A program made the position numbers and the translations under genes. The notes below the pieces were generated by a model, which had not been told where the DNA came from, did not search any database, and saw nothing but the letters and a program-made list of their open reading frames with translations. Positions 24,582-34,714 of a stretch of DNA of 64,000 nucleotides are shown in pieces. Position 1 is the first letter of the stretch; each line of letters starts with the position of its first letter. Where the stretch lies: NCBI GenBank assembly GCA_023262855.1, contig JALQYQ010000045.1, positions 1 to 64,000 on the forward strand. Reading direction: 5' to 3'. Origin of the DNA: Crocinitomicaceae bacterium. GTDB lineage: Bacteria > Bacteroidota > Bacteroidia > Flavobacteriales_D > Crocinitomicaceae.

Positions 24582-26171
24582 ATGCATAAATTCTCTTTCC
24601 ATCGACAATTGACAGGTCTTTTTACCGACCAACAAAATCAATTAGCTTACAATCAAGAACAAGTAATTCCGTTCATCAATCAAACGTTTTCTGAAGAACA
24701 TTTTGAAAAGCAAATTGCGTTAAAGGAAGTTAATTATCCAAAGGAAAGTAGAGCAATCTTAGCTAAGGTTTTACAAGGGAATTACGCTGGTAAAAATGTA
24801 AGCGATATTCAAAAAAAGAACCTTGAATTACTTGAGAAGTCTTCTACGTTTACAATTACTACAGGACATCAATTGTCAATTTTTACGGGACCAATTTACT
24901 TTATATACAAAATTCTGCACGTTATTCGTTCTACTGAAGAATTGAATAAGCAACATCCCGAAAATCATTTTGTACCTGTTTTTTGGATGGCTTCAGAAGA
25001 TCATGATTTTGAAGAAATTCAAACAGTAGAAGTGTTTAATCGCGAAATGACGTGGGATTCAAATCAAAAAGGTCCAGTTGGGAGATTTGATTTGGATGGT
25101 TTAGATAACCTGAAAAAAGAAATCGCTAGCTTTTTTGAAAATCAACCAGAAAGTGAAGTCCAAGAATTATTTGATGCATACTCTGGAAATAATTTGGCTG
25201 AATCGACCTTTAATCTTGTCAATAAGTTATTTGCTGAATATGGATTAATTGTCGTAGATGGTGATCAACGTGAATTGAAGGAGATGATGATTCCGTTGGT
25301 TGAGAAGGAATTGAACGAGCAATTTTCTTTTCATGCAGTTCATAAGACCAATGAACAAATTCAGAAGGAAGGCTTGAAATTGCAGGTAAATGCAAGAGAA
25401 ATTAATTTGTTTTACATAGAAAATCAAATTCGAGAACGCATCTTGCATTTGGAAGACGGATTTTTCATTGAAGGGAAAGGAAAATTCTCACGAGAAGAAT
25501 TGTTAGGTCTCTTACACACAAGTCCTGAATGTTTTTCGCCGAATGTAATTTTGAGACCTGTTTATCAGGAAATAATATTACCAAATTTATGTTACGTTGG
25601 TGGAGTTGGTGAAATTTCCTACTGGTTACAATTAAAAGGAGTTTTTGATGCCTTAGCTATAGTTTATCCGATGATTCAAGTGCGATCTTCTCTTCTTTGG
25701 ATTGATGCTGTTGCATCGAAACGCTTGGATAAAGCTGAATTGGTATTGGAGGACTTATTCAAAGATAGTACAGAGGTGAAAAAACACTATTTGGCGGAAA
25801 ATGCTTCGGAAGAAATTGATTTTGAAAAAATAGATCAGCAATTTGAGGAGTTGAGATTGGCGTTAATTGATAAAATTGATGCAATCGATCCAAATTTGGA
25901 TAAATATGCGTTGGCAGAAACAGTAAAAATGCAAAAGCAATTAGAAAGCATTAAAGAGAAATTAACACGCTCTGTGAAACAACGTCACGATGCTGGACTA
26001 AAGGCAATTGATCAGATTTTCGATAAGTTATTTCCGAACGGAGGAATGCAAGAACGCTCATTAAATATCATCTCGATGTGTGCGGATGGAAGAGTTAAGT
26101 CGAAAATCCAACAATTACATGGATTTATCGAGCCTTTCAATCCAGATTTCATTGTGCTTCGCGAAGCTTAA
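24582..26171 (+). CDS. bshC: Bacillithiol biosynthesis cysteine-adding enzyme
   Basis: BshC joins cysteine to glucosaminyl-malate in the last step of bacillithiol synthesis. The 529-aa length is normal. Family signatures are TTGHQLSIFTGPIYFIYKI near residue 90, VPVFWMASEDHDFEE, and VYQEIILPNLCYVGGVGEISYWLQLKGVFD. A C-terminal coiled coil (about 420-500) is rich in Glu, Lys and Leu, as in solved BshC proteins. The bshA and bshB genes are not in the window. Its promoter lies only 4 bases upstream. Confidence 0.93.
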   Translation: MHKFSFHRQLTGLFTDQQNQLAYNQEQVIPFINQTFSEEHFEKQIALKEVNYPKESRAILAKVLQGNYAGKNVSDIQKKNLELLEKSSTFTITTGHQLSIFTGPIYFIYKILHVIRSTEELNKQHPENHFVPVFWMASEDHDFEEIQTVEVFNREMTWDSNQKGPVGRFDLDGLDNLKKEIASFFENQPESEVQELFDAYSGNNLAESTFNLVNKLFAEYGLIVVDGDQRELKEMMIPLVEKELNEQFSFHAVHKTNEQIQKEGLKLQVNAREINLFYIENQIRERILHLEDGFFIEGKGKFSREELLGLLHTSPECFSPNVILRPVYQEIILPNLCYVGGVGEISYWLQLKGVFDALAIVYPMIQVRSSLLWIDAVASKRLDKAELVLEDLFKDSTEVKKHYLAENASEEIDFEKIDQQFEELRLALIDKIDAIDPNLDKYALAETVKMQKQLESIKEKLTRSVKQRHDAGLKAIDQIFDKLFPNGGMQERSLNIISMCADGRVKSKIQQLHGFIEPFNPDFIVLREA

Positions 26172-26261
26172 ATTTGAAGCTATTAAAATTGAAATTAATT
26201 CATTTCGGAATTAGAATAGAAGGATTTTAAAATATTTCCATACTCATTTCGTTAGTAGTGC

Positions 26262-26269
26262 TAATTTTG
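26262..26269 (+). promoter_or_regulatory. -7 promoter box of the TonB receptor gene
   Basis: TAATTTTG fits TAnnTTTG and ends 4 bases before the ATG at 26274, again implying a leaderless or very short-leader mRNA. No obvious -33 TTTG. Confidence 0.5.
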
Positions 26270-26273
26270 TCGC

Positions 26274-28904
26274 ATGCGTTTTATCTTATTCGTTGTACTA
26301 TTCTTTTCGTTTCCAATTCTTGCTCAACAAGTTACGGTAACAGGACGTTGTATCGATAAACGTAGCAAAGGCCTTGAAAATGTACTAATTCAAGTTAAGG
26401 CGGATAGCAATTTTCAAGTTTTAACAAACTCTCTTGGGATTTTTGAATTCACGATTAAAGGAAATCAACACATTGCTCTATTCTTTCAAACAAATGAGTT
26501 AACACAATCCAAAGAAATAGAGCTGACCGATCAAAAACTAGTTCGAATTGGCGATGTTAAATTTGGTTTTGTCATGGAGGAGGAAGTGAAAGTTCAAGGA
26601 GTACGTTCTGAACCATTTGAAATTCCAAAGTTAAAATACAATGATCCACAAAAATTACCATTGGGATCTGTGGAACGTTCTTTAGTTTACATGACCGCTG
26701 CAACTTCAAATAACGAGTTGACAACCAATTACAACGTTCGCGGTGGTAGTTACGAAGAAAACTTAGTTTATGTAAATGGATTCAATATTTATCGTCCATT
26801 TTTAACACGCAGTGGTCAGCAAGAAGGAATGAGTTTTATCAATTCGGCACTCGTTAAATCTGTTCGTTTTTCAGCAGGAGGTTTTGATTCGCAGTATGGA
26901 GATAAATTAAGTTCTGTTCTAGACGTAGAATACAAAACACCAGAAAAATTAAAAGGCTCTGCGATGGCTTCGCTGCTCGGAGTTGAAACACATTTTGAGC
27001 ACAATCCGACAACGCGATTTGATTATTTAATTGGAGCACGTTATCGTTCGAATGGTTATTTGTTAAATTCACTTCCAGCAAAAGGAGCTTATAATCCTGT
27101 TTTTTGGGATGCACAGTTTTTAACAAATTATGCTGTTACAGAAAACATTAAATGGAGTGTAATTGGCCATTTGTCTAGTAACAATTACCGTTTTGCACCG
27201 CAATCTCAAGAAACAGATTTTGGAACCGCAAATGAAGCTTATTCGTTTAAAATATATTTTGACGGACATGAACAAACGCGTTTTCAAACAATGTTTGGCG
27301 GAACTTCTTTGAAAGTTAAAGCAAGTAAAAAAACGCAGTTGGATTTTTACGCAACGGTCTTTAATACAAACGAAAGAGAATATTTTGATATTCAAGGTCA
27401 GTATTTCATTAATGAATTAGAAACAGATCCTTCACAAGAAAATTATGGTGATTCAATTGCTGTTTTAGGAATAGGAACTTTTTTAAATCACGCAAGAAAT
27501 AAACTGAATGCCACGATAATAAACGTGTATCATAATGGACAACATATTTTGAAAAGTGGATTCAAAGAAGCTGAACGAACGCATTTTGTGAACCATACTT
27601 TTTTGTGGGGTGTAAACTTTCAACACGATGATTTTTACGATGTCTTGAGTGAATGGAAAATGATTGATTCTGCTGGATACAGTGTTCCTCAAGGAACAAG
27701 CAATCAAGTTGAATTGTTCGAAACAATAAAAGGCCAATTGTCTTTACAATCGAACCGATTTACAAGTTTTGTTCAAATGAACTCGAGTTGGTTGAATACA
27801 AAACGTGATTATGCTGTTACTGTCACTAAAGCGGAAAAAATCGATGATAAAAAAGTTAAGAAAACGTACTTAGATACAATTGTTGAATCAAGTTCTCGCT
27901 TTACGTTGAGTTATGGTACGAGAGCTGGTTACACGACTGCAAATCAAGAAGTATATGTCACACCTCGCGCTTCATTGTCATATTTTCCACGCCTGTACAT
28001 GGTTAGCAATGGGAAAATCAAACGAAGAGACATGGGAATTCGTTTGGCGTCAGGTTTCTACTATCAACCACCTTTTTACCGTGAATTCAGAACATTTGAT
28101 GGTCAATTGAATTTAAATGTAAAATCACAAAAATCGTTTCATCTTGTTGCGGGTACAGATGTGTTCTTTAACATGTGGAATAGAGAGGTTCCATTCAAAT
28201 TTACGGCAGAAGCTTATTACAAGTATTTATGGGATGTGAATCCATATGAAATTGACAATGTGCGAACACGTTATTATGCAAACAACGATGCTGTTGCTTA
28301 TGCTTATGGTATTGATATGAATGTGAATGGAGAGTTTGTTAAAGGAATTGATTCATATTTCAAATTGGGATTGATGTCAACGAAAGAAGATATTTTGAAT
28401 GATTCCTATAAAGAATATTACAACGCTGCTGGAGAGAAAATTATTTTTGGTTACAGTGAAGATCAAGTTGTTGTCGATAGTGCAACCATTTATCCAGGAT
28501 ACATTCCAAGACCAACAGACCAGATGCTAAATGTTGGTGCGTTAGTGCAAGATAGAATGCCTGGATTCGAAAGTTTTAGTGTTCAAATGGGCTTACAATT
28601 CGGTTCTCGTTTGCCTTATGGTCCGCCAGATTTTCAGCGTTACAAAGATACCTTGCGAATGAAGTCTTATTTCCGAGTTGACATTGGAATGTCGTATGAT
28701 TTCTTGTACAAGAAAAAAGAAGTGAAAAACTTTATCACTCGTAATTTCACGGATGCAGTAGTTTCTTTCGAAGTGTTTAATTTGTTGGGAATCAACAATG
28801 TCTTATCCAAACAATGGATTCAAGATGTGGAAGGAAAATACTACTCAATTCCCAATTACTTAACTCAACGCAGATTCAATTTAAAATTGATCCTAAGATT
28901 TTAA
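26274..28904 (+). CDS. TonB-dependent receptor with carboxypeptidase-like domain
   Basis: An 876-aa outer-membrane receptor. After the signal peptide (FPILAQ) comes a carboxypeptidase regulatory-like domain (VTVTGRCIDKRSKGLENVLIQVKADSNFQVLTNSLGIFEF) and then a plug region with NYNVRGGSYEENLVYVNGFNIYRPFLTRSGQQEGMSFINSALVKSVRFSAGGFDSQYGDKLSSVLDV. A barrel of many strands closes with LTQRRFNLKLILRF. The substrate cannot be told from sequence. It is followed 36 bases later by a vWA-like exported protein on the same strand, probably an operon. Confidence 0.8.
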   Translation: MRFILFVVLFFSFPILAQQVTVTGRCIDKRSKGLENVLIQVKADSNFQVLTNSLGIFEFTIKGNQHIALFFQTNELTQSKEIELTDQKLVRIGDVKFGFVMEEEVKVQGVRSEPFEIPKLKYNDPQKLPLGSVERSLVYMTAATSNNELTTNYNVRGGSYEENLVYVNGFNIYRPFLTRSGQQEGMSFINSALVKSVRFSAGGFDSQYGDKLSSVLDVEYKTPEKLKGSAMASLLGVETHFEHNPTTRFDYLIGARYRSNGYLLNSLPAKGAYNPVFWDAQFLTNYAVTENIKWSVIGHLSSNNYRFAPQSQETDFGTANEAYSFKIYFDGHEQTRFQTMFGGTSLKVKASKKTQLDFYATVFNTNEREYFDIQGQYFINELETDPSQENYGDSIAVLGIGTFLNHARNKLNATIINVYHNGQHILKSGFKEAERTHFVNHTFLWGVNFQHDDFYDVLSEWKMIDSAGYSVPQGTSNQVELFETIKGQLSLQSNRFTSFVQMNSSWLNTKRDYAVTVTKAEKIDDKKVKKTYLDTIVESSSRFTLSYGTRAGYTTANQEVYVTPRASLSYFPRLYMVSNGKIKRRDMGIRLASGFYYQPPFYREFRTFDGQLNLNVKSQKSFHLVAGTDVFFNMWNREVPFKFTAEAYYKYLWDVNPYEIDNVRTRYYANNDAVAYAYGIDMNVNGEFVKGIDSYFKLGLMSTKEDILNDSYKEYYNAAGEKIIFGYSEDQVVVDSATIYPGYIPRPTDQMLNVGALVQDRMPGFESFSVQMGLQFGSRLPYGPPDFQRYKDTLRMKSYFRVDIGMSYDFLYKKKEVKNFITRNFTDAVVSFEVFNLLGINNVLSKQWIQDVEGKYYSIPNYLTQRRFNLKLILRF

Positions 28905-28940
28905 TCTGTTACTTTTCTCTACTTCTCATGTTCTAAGAAT

Positions 28941-30056
28941 ATGAGAAACACTTACTTTTTACTGGCAATCATTCTTTTGGTGAAAGGGTATGCCGCAGCG
29001 CAAGTCAATGTTAGAGCAAACATTCGATTTAAAGATACAGTTGAAGTAGAGAAATATAAACCAGACGATAATGGTTTTTCATACCTCAAATTAAAAATGC
29101 AGCCAGGTGATTATGTCATTCAAAATCTAGGTGAACTTGCAAAATTGAACAATCAAACCATTATTGGAGTTGATTTAGTGTATTCGGATTACCCGGTTGG
29201 AGCAGATTTTTCTGAATTAAATCGCAAGCGAATTTTAGAACTTTACATGCAATTTCCAGATGCTTTTGATGATCCGATGATTCAATGGCAACTGATTAAA
29301 CAAACAGGAGTTGAACGAACAGGTGGTATTCAAAATTATTTTCATGGCTTGACAATTTATTACAGACCTATGCCAAGTTATGCGAGTGAAAATACTTCGA
29401 TCAACAACATTATTAATGGTAAAACGCCACCTTCAGATTCAACTTTATTAAAAGTTTTTACCCGCTCGAAAACATGGAAAGATATGTTAGTGGTTTGTGA
29501 TGTCACCGGAAGTATGTCGCCATATACATCTCAATTGTTGTTATGGATGAAAAGCAATCAAAAATTAAAAACGTTTAAGCAAATTGTATTTTTTAACGAT
29601 GATGAAGAGAAAAGCAATAATCAACTTGCTGCATTAGATGAGGACGGAATTTGGACCATTGAAACAGGAAATTCCGATAAAGTTATCGATAAAGCTTTTG
29701 AAGCAATGCAGAACGGGAGTCACATTGAAAACAATTTGGAGGCAATTTGTTATGCGATTAAAAAATATCCTGAAAACAAACAAAACGTTGTGATGATTGC
29801 AGACAATTGGGAAACACCATGTGATCTTAAATTATTGGATTTTCTTAAAAAAGAAAAAGTTGTTGTGCATATCATTGTTTGCGGAGTAACCGACAGAATG
29901 AATACCTCTTACCTTGATATAGCATATGCAACTGGAGGTTCAGTTCATACAATGGAAGAAGATTTACTTGATATTGCAAAAACTGGTGAAGGAAAAACCA
30001 TTAAAATCAATGGAATGAAATTCAAAATGACAGGAGGGAAGTTTGTACAGCTTTGA
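28941..30056 (+). CDS. Exported von Willebrand A-like protein
   Basis: The 371-aa product has a signal peptide (KGYAAAQ). From about residue 181 a vWA fold is visible: DMLVVCDVTGSMSPYTSQLLLWM supplies a MIDAS-like D-x-T-G-S (Asp187; Thr replaces the usual Ser), then NVVMIADNWETPCDLKLLDFL and the HIIVCGV strand. The domain binds a divalent metal and other proteins. The first 170 residues match nothing known to me. A hairpin terminator follows. Confidence 0.65.
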   Translation: MRNTYFLLAIILLVKGYAAAQVNVRANIRFKDTVEVEKYKPDDNGFSYLKLKMQPGDYVIQNLGELAKLNNQTIIGVDLVYSDYPVGADFSELNRKRILELYMQFPDAFDDPMIQWQLIKQTGVERTGGIQNYFHGLTIYYRPMPSYASENTSINNIINGKTPPSDSTLLKVFTRSKTWKDMLVVCDVTGSMSPYTSQLLLWMKSNQKLKTFKQIVFFNDDEEKSNNQLAALDEDGIWTIETGNSDKVIDKAFEAMQNGSHIENNLEAICYAIKKYPENKQNVVMIADNWETPCDLKLLDFLKKEKVVVHIIVCGVTDRMNTSYLDIAYATGGSVHTMEEDLLDIAKTGEGKTIKINGMKFKMTGGKFVQL

Positions 30057-30058
30057 AA

Positions 30059-30090
30059 AAAAAGGAGGTTCAGTAAAGAGCCTCCTTTTT
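30059..30090. terminator. Bidirectional terminator between convergent genes
   Basis: A 10-bp stem AAAAAGGAGG / CCTCCTTTTT with a 12-base loop, A-rich on the left and T-rich on the right so it can work on both strands. It overlaps the stop of the Fic gene (30089-30091 on the minus strand). Confidence 0.85.
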
Positions 30091-31051
30091 AGTTTAATTT
30101 TCTAACTCGTTTACGATTTTCAATGTAATCAACAATTGCTTCTTTGGAAGTGTACCAATTTTTGCCTTCTTTATAAGCATCAATTTTTCCTTGGCGAGCC
30201 AATAAACTAACATAGGCTTTACCATAAGGAAAAGCTGGTTCGCTAACAATTGATTGAATTGGTTGGTAATCGTAGCCTTCGTTTGGAAGCGAATTCAAAT
30301 AGATGGTTAACGAGCGCTCACAAGCTTGAATCATAAGTAAAAGAAGCGAATCAAAATTTCCATTATTCGCTTGATTCAAAGCGTTGTAGTATTTTTTACG
30401 GTCGTTTTTCAATATGATTGCTTGCGGAAAACCTGCACGCATCAGAATCAAATTCATTGCCAATCGCACGGTTCTGCCATTTCCATCAAAGAATGGATGA
30501 ATCCATACAAAACGATGATGAAAAACTGTAGCTAACACAATTGGATCCAAATTATCTGGATTTGAATTAACGTAATCAATCAATTCTTCAAATAAATCGG
30601 GAACTTTTTGTGCATTTGGAGGTAAGAAATTAGCTCCGTTTATTCGCACACCTGCGTTTCGAATTCGACCAGCAAAATTTTCTTCTAGATTATTAAGCAC
30701 CAACGAATGCAACGAAAGAATGTCGATTTCACGCAGTGAATTTGAAACATCAGCCAAAGCATATACAGCGTTAATTGCCTTATCATGATTGAATGTTTCA
30801 AAATGCTCCCTCAAACTTTTTCCTTTTACTGTTATTCCTTCTTGAAGAATAAGTTGTGTTTCTTGAAGAGTGATTGTGTTTCCTTCAATTGCATTTGAGT
30901 TATAGGTCCATTCAAAAGCCAAGTTTTCTTTCAAACGATCTAAAATTATGGCAGGGAGTGGCCTGAAAGCATCGATTTTTGCCTTTTTTTCAAATAATCG
31001 ATCTATGCTGACTTGGTGTTTTTCTATCGTATTTTTTTGAATTTTCCACAT
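30089..31051 (-). CDS. Fic-family AMPylase with N-terminal inhibitory helix and C-terminal HTH-like domain
   Basis: Fic proteins usually transfer AMP to protein hydroxyls. The core motif is HPFFDGNGRTVRL, with catalytic His185. The N-terminal inhibitory helix motif SNAIEG (Ser52, Glu56, Gly57) marks a self-inhibited class II Fic. Residues 270-320 (FPYGKAYVSLLARQGKIDAYKEGKNWYTSKEAIVDYIE) resemble an excisionase/helix-turn-helix DNA-binding domain. The start was set at ATG 31051, inside a perfect palindrome-bearing promoter; an earlier in-frame ATG at 31111 would read through that palindrome. Autorepression through this palindrome is the obvious inference. The target protein is unknown. Confidence 0.85.
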   Translation of the reverse strand: MWKIQKNTIEKHQVSIDRLFEKKAKIDAFRPLPAIILDRLKENLAFEWTYNSNAIEGNTITLQETQLILQEGITVKGKSLREHFETFNHDKAINAVYALADVSNSLREIDILSLHSLVLNNLEENFAGRIRNAGVRINGANFLPPNAQKVPDLFEELIDYVNSNPDNLDPIVLATVFHHRFVWIHPFFDGNGRTVRLAMNLILMRAGFPQAIILKNDRKKYYNALNQANNGNFDSLLLLMIQACERSLTIYLNSLPNEGYDYQPIQSIVSEPAFPYGKAYVSLLARQGKIDAYKEGKNWYTSKEAIVDYIENRKRVRKLN

Positions 31052-31060
31052 AACCTCTTC

Positions 31061-31103
31061 TTTAATATCGCTAAGATACAAATTTACTCTTAGCGATATT
31101 AAA
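31061..31103 (-). promoter_or_regulatory. Perfect 16-base inverted repeat over the Fic promoter
   Basis: TTTAATATCGCTAAGA (31061-31076) is repeated as its exact reverse complement at 31088-31103, with an 11-base spacer. In the spacer, on the minus strand, lies a consensus -7 box TAAATTTG (31079-31086). One arm is just 9 bases before the ATG at 31051. The arrangement would block RNA polymerase when a dimer binds. The likely binder is the Fic protein itself through its C-terminal HTH-like region (inference). Confidence 0.75.
31079..31086 (-). promoter_or_regulatory. -7 promoter box of the Fic gene
   Basis: Minus strand TAAATTTG, exact TAnnTTTG, within the spacer of the inverted repeat. A TTG 22 bases upstream can be the -33 element. 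The +1 site would fall in the arm nearest the gene. Confidence 0.6.
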
Positions 31104-31140
31104 CTCTTCAATTATTTTAACATCTTTTTCCATTTTTTTG

Positions 31141-31148
31141 TACCTTCG
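31141..31148 (+). promoter_or_regulatory. -7 promoter box of icmF
   Basis: TACCTTCG, a one-base variant of TAnnTTTG common in this phylum, lies 31 bases before the icmF ATG. No B12 riboswitch-like structure was recognised in the short leader. Confidence 0.4.
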
Positions 31149-31179
31149 TACCTCTTAAAAATGACTTATAATTGCTTTA

Positions 31180-34100
31180 ATGGAAAAAGTAGAACCGTAT
31201 ATTCCTCAAAATAAAGTACGTATCGTAACAGCTGCTTCGTTGTTCGATGGACATGACGCTGCAATCAATATTATGCGTCGAATAATTCAAGCAACTGGTT
31301 GTGAAGTAATTCACTTAGGTCACGACCGCTCTGTTGAAGAAGTTGTGAACTGTGCGATTCAAGAAGATGCGCAAGCAATTGCAATGACTTCATATCAAGG
31401 AGGGCATACAGAATACTTCAAGTATATGTATGACTTACTGAAAGAGAAAGGTGCCCCACACATCAAAATTTTTGGTGGAGGTGGAGGAACAATTCTTCCT
31501 TCTGAAATTGAAGAATTACAAGCTTATGGTATCACGCGTATTTATCATCCGGATGATGGTCGCGCGATGGGCTTGCAAGGAATGATCAATGATTTAATTC
31601 AAAAATGTGACTTCCCAGTTGGACAAAATGTTCAAGCGCAAGTAGATCAATTAAAAGCGAAGTTTGTCCCTGCAATTGCACGAGTGATTTCTGCAGCAGA
31701 AAATTTTGGTGAAGAATCGCAAGCAATTTTGGCGCAAGTACATGAGTTGGCAAAAACGACTTCTGTTCCAGTTCTTGGTATTACGGGAACAGGTGGTGCC
31801 GGAAAATCGTCTTTAGTGGATGAATTAGTTCGTCGTTTCTTAATCGATTTCCCAGAAAAACAAATCGCTGTTGTTTCGGTTGATCCATCAAAACGTAAAA
31901 CAGGAGGAGCGCTTTTAGGAGATAGAATTCGAATGAATTCAATTAAAAATGAGCGTGTATATATGCGTTCGTTAGCAACACGTCAATCGAATTTGGCACT
32001 TTCAAAGCACGTTGCAGAAGCGATTATGGTATTGAAAGCGGCAGAATATGATTTGATTATTCTAGAAACTTCAGGAATTGGTCAATCAGATACTGAAATT
32101 TTAGATCATTCTGATGTTTCATTGTATGTGATGACTCCAGAATACGGTGCTGCAACCCAATTGGAAAAAATTGACATGTTGGATTTTGCAGATGTGATTG
32201 CATTAAATAAATTCGACAAACGTGGAGCATTGGATGCGTTACGTGATGTGCGCAAACAATACCAACGCAATCACAATCTTTGGGAAGCAGATGTAGATTC
32301 AATGCCTGTTTATGGTACAATCGCATCTCAATTCAACGATCCTGGAATGAATTCTTTGTATAAAGTGATCATGGATAAAGTTGTTGAGAAAACAGGTGCA
32401 GACTTGAAATCAACTTTCCAGATTACGAAAGAAATGTCGGAGAAAATTTTTGTGATTCCACCAGATCGCACACGCTATTTATCTGAGATTTCTGAGAACA
32501 ATCGTGCCTATGACAAATGGGTTGATGCTCAAGTAAAAGTTGCAGATCGCTTACAAGGATTGTATTCTTCAATTGAAACGATTGGTTCGTCTTCATTGGA
32601 AGATAAAGATCGATTAGTAAAAGCTTTACAAGAAACATTCGAAGCTGAAAAATTGAATTTCGATCCTAAAAACTGGGATATTTTACAAAAATGGGCCGAT
32701 AAAAAGGCCATGTATAAAAATCCAACGTTTGAGTTCAAAGTACGTGATAAAGTATTGAAATTAGATACACATACAGAATCACTTTCACACCTTCAAATTC
32801 CAAAAGTTGCAACACCAAAATACAACGGCTGGGGCGATATTTTACGTTGGTCGTTGCAAGAGAATGTTCCAGGAGAATTTCCTTATACGTCAGGTTTATT
32901 TCCATTCAAACGTGAAGGAGAGGATCCTACTCGAATGTTCGCAGGAGAAGGAGGACCAGAACGTACAAACAAACGCTTCCATTATGTTTCTCTTGGAATG
33001 CCGGCAAAACGTTTGTCAACAGCATTCGATTCAGTAACACTGTACGGAAATGATCCTGATGTGCGCCCTGATATTTACGGTAAAATAGGTAATTCAGGTG
33101 TATCCATCTGTTGTTTGGATGATGCAAAGAAATTATATTCTGGTTTCGATTTATCTCACGCAATGACATCTGTTTCCATGACAATTAATGGTCCAGCACC
33201 GATGTTGTTAGGATTTTTCATGAATGCGGCGATTGATCAAAATTGCGAAAAGTACATCATAGCAAATGGATTAGAAGCTGAAGTAGAAGCGAAAATTGCT
33301 GCGATTTATAAAGAGAAAGGAGTTGAACGTCCACGTTACCAAGGTGATTTACCAGAAGGAAACAATGGTTTAGGTTTAATGCTTTTGGGTGTAACAGGTG
33401 ATCAAGTCTTGCCTTTGGATGTTTACAATCAAATTAAGGCTGAAACGTTAACCCAAGTTCGTGGAACTGTTCAAGCTGATATATTAAAAGAAGATCAAGC
33501 GCAAAACACATGTATTTTCTCAACAGAATTTGCTTTGCGTTTAATGGGTGATGTTCAAGAGTATTTCATTGATAAAGGTGTTCGTAATTTCTATTCAGTT
33601 TCGATTTCCGGTTATCATATCGCAGAAGCTGGAGCAAATCCGATTACGCAGTTAGCATTTACCTTGGCGAATGGATTCACTTACGTGGAATATTACATGA
33701 GCCGTGGAATGAATATTAATGATTTTGGTCCAAACTTATCGTTCTTCTTCTCAAACGGAATTGATCCTGAATACGCTGTTATTGGACGTGTTTCAAGAAG
33801 GATTTGGGCGAAAGCATTGGCTAAAAAATACGGAGCAAATGCGCGTGCACAAATGTTGAAATATCACATTCAGACTTCTGGACGTTCGTTACATGCACAA
33901 GAAATTGATTTCAACGATATTCGCACAACCTTACAAGCGTTATATGCGATTTACGACAACTGTAATTCATTGCACACGAATGCGTATGACGAGGCTATTA
34001 CAACTCCAACAGAGGAATCAGTTCGTCGTGCGATGGCAATTCAATTAATCATAAACCGTGAATTAGGTTTAGCGAAAAACGAGAATCCATTACAAGGTTC

Positions 34101-34560
34101 ATTCATTATTGAAGAATTAACGGATTTGGTTGAAGAAGCTGTATTGTTAGAATTTGATAGAATCACCGAAAGAGGAGGTGTTTTAGGTGCTATGGAAACA
34201 ATGTATCAGCGTTCAAAAATTCAAGAAGAATCATTGTATTATGAGACATTGAAACACACTGGAGAATTTCCAATAATCGGAGTAAATACCTTCTTAAGTT
34301 CAAAAGGTTCGCCAACAGTTCTTCCAAAAGAAGTAATTCGTGCAACTGAAGAAGAAAAGCAATATCAAATTGAAATGCTTGCTAACTTGCATAAAGCACA
34401 TGCCGATAAAATTGAAAGTGGAATTCAAAATGTTCAAAACGCAGCAATTCAGAATAAAAACATGTTTGAGCAACTGATGGAAACGTGTAAATACGCTTCT
34501 CTTGGTCAAATTACCAATGCCTTGTTTGAGGTTGGTGGACAGTACAGACGCAACATGTAA
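31180..34560 (+). CDS. icmF: Isobutyryl-CoA mutase fused (B12-binding, G-protein and mutase domains)
   Basis: IcmF interconverts isobutyryl-CoA and n-butyryl-CoA using adenosylcobalamin; some also act on pivalyl- or isovaleryl-CoA. The 1126 aa hold, in order, a cobalamin-binding domain (1-140, with LFDGHDAA carrying the axial His), a MeaI-type G-protein chaperone (190-430, Walker [11 protein letters not shown], base motif NKFD) and a mutase barrel (from about 550). In the barrel [16 protein letters not shown] has the Phe characteristic of IcmF instead of the RGPYxTMY of methylmalonyl-CoA mutase. Length and order match IcmF exactly. It likely serves branched-chain and short-chain acyl-CoA metabolism, linked to the fused E1 at 44428. 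Confidence 0.95.
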   Translation: MEKVEPYIPQNKVRIVTAASLFDGHDAAINIMRRIIQATGCEVIHLGHDRSVEEVVNCAIQEDAQAIAMTSYQGGHTEYFKYMYDLLKEKGAPHIKIFGGGGGTILPSEIEELQAYGITRIYHPDDGRAMGLQGMINDLIQKCDFPVGQNVQAQVDQLKAKFVPAIARVISAAENFGEESQAILAQVHELAKTTSVPVLGITGTGGAGKSSLVDELVRRFLIDFPEKQIAVVSVDPSKRKTGGALLGDRIRMNSIKNERVYMRSLATRQSNLALSKHVAEAIMVLKAAEYDLIILETSGIGQSDTEILDHSDVSLYVMTPEYGAATQLEKIDMLDFADVIALNKFDKRGALDALRDVRKQYQRNHNLWEADVDSMPVYGTIASQFNDPGMNSLYKVIMDKVVEKTGADLKSTFQITKEMSEKIFVIPPDRTRYLSEISENNRAYDKWVDAQVKVADRLQGLYSSIETIGSSSLEDKDRLVKALQETFEAEKLNFDPKNWDILQKWADKKAMYKNPTFEFKVRDKVLKLDTHTESLSHLQIPKVATPKYNGWGDILRWSLQENVPGEFPYTSGLFPFKREGEDPTRMFAGEGGPERTNKRFHYVSLGMPAKRLSTAFDSVTLYGNDPDVRPDIYGKIGNSGVSICCLDDAKKLYSGFDLSHAMTSVSMTINGPAPMLLGFFMNAAIDQNCEKYIIANGLEAEVEAKIAAIYKEKGVERPRYQGDLPEGNNGLGLMLLGVTGDQVLPLDVYNQIKAETLTQVRGTVQADILKEDQAQNTCIFSTEFALRLMGDVQEYFIDKGVRNFYSVSISGYHIAEAGANPITQLAFTLANGFTYVEYYMSRGMNINDFGPNLSFFFSNGIDPEYAVIGRVSRRIWAKALAKKYGANARAQMLKYHIQTSGRSLHAQEIDFNDIRTTLQALYAIYDNCNSLHTNAYDEAITTPTEESVRRAMAIQLIINRELGLAKNENPLQGSFIIEELTDLVEEAVLLEFDRITERGGVLGAMETMYQRSKIQEESLYYETLKHTGEFPIIGVNTFLSSKGSPTVLPKEVIRATEEEKQYQIEMLANLHKAHADKIESGIQNVQNAAIQNKNMFEQLMETCKYASLGQITNALFEVGGQYRRNM

Positions 34561-34600
34561 GCTGAAATGGCTGCAAACACATTTATAAAATTTATCAACG

Positions 34601-34636
34601 AAATCCCGAGGAGTTATTGCTTCTTCGGGATTTTTA
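34601..34636 (+). terminator. Terminator after icmF
   Basis: Stem AAATCCCGAGGAG / CTTC-T-TCGGGATTT, with the AAATCCCGA / TCGGGATTT core perfect, then TTTTT. It lies 40 bases past the icmF stop. Confidence 0.75.
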
Positions 34637-34714
34637 GTCTTGTGTTGATTCTGAAATTTTCTCATTTCTCAATATTGCATAACTTCAATAAAGCATTAAT
34701 CAAATTGTAATAGG

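Noticed and set aside
31051..31111. The earlier in-frame ATG of the Fic gene at 31111
   Set aside because: It would translate through the perfect palindrome and the -7 box; ATG 31051 is a better start.
31180..34560. Methylmalonyl-CoA mutase
   Set aside because: The domain order (B12, G-protein, mutase in one chain) and the FPYTSG motif point to IcmF, not MCM.
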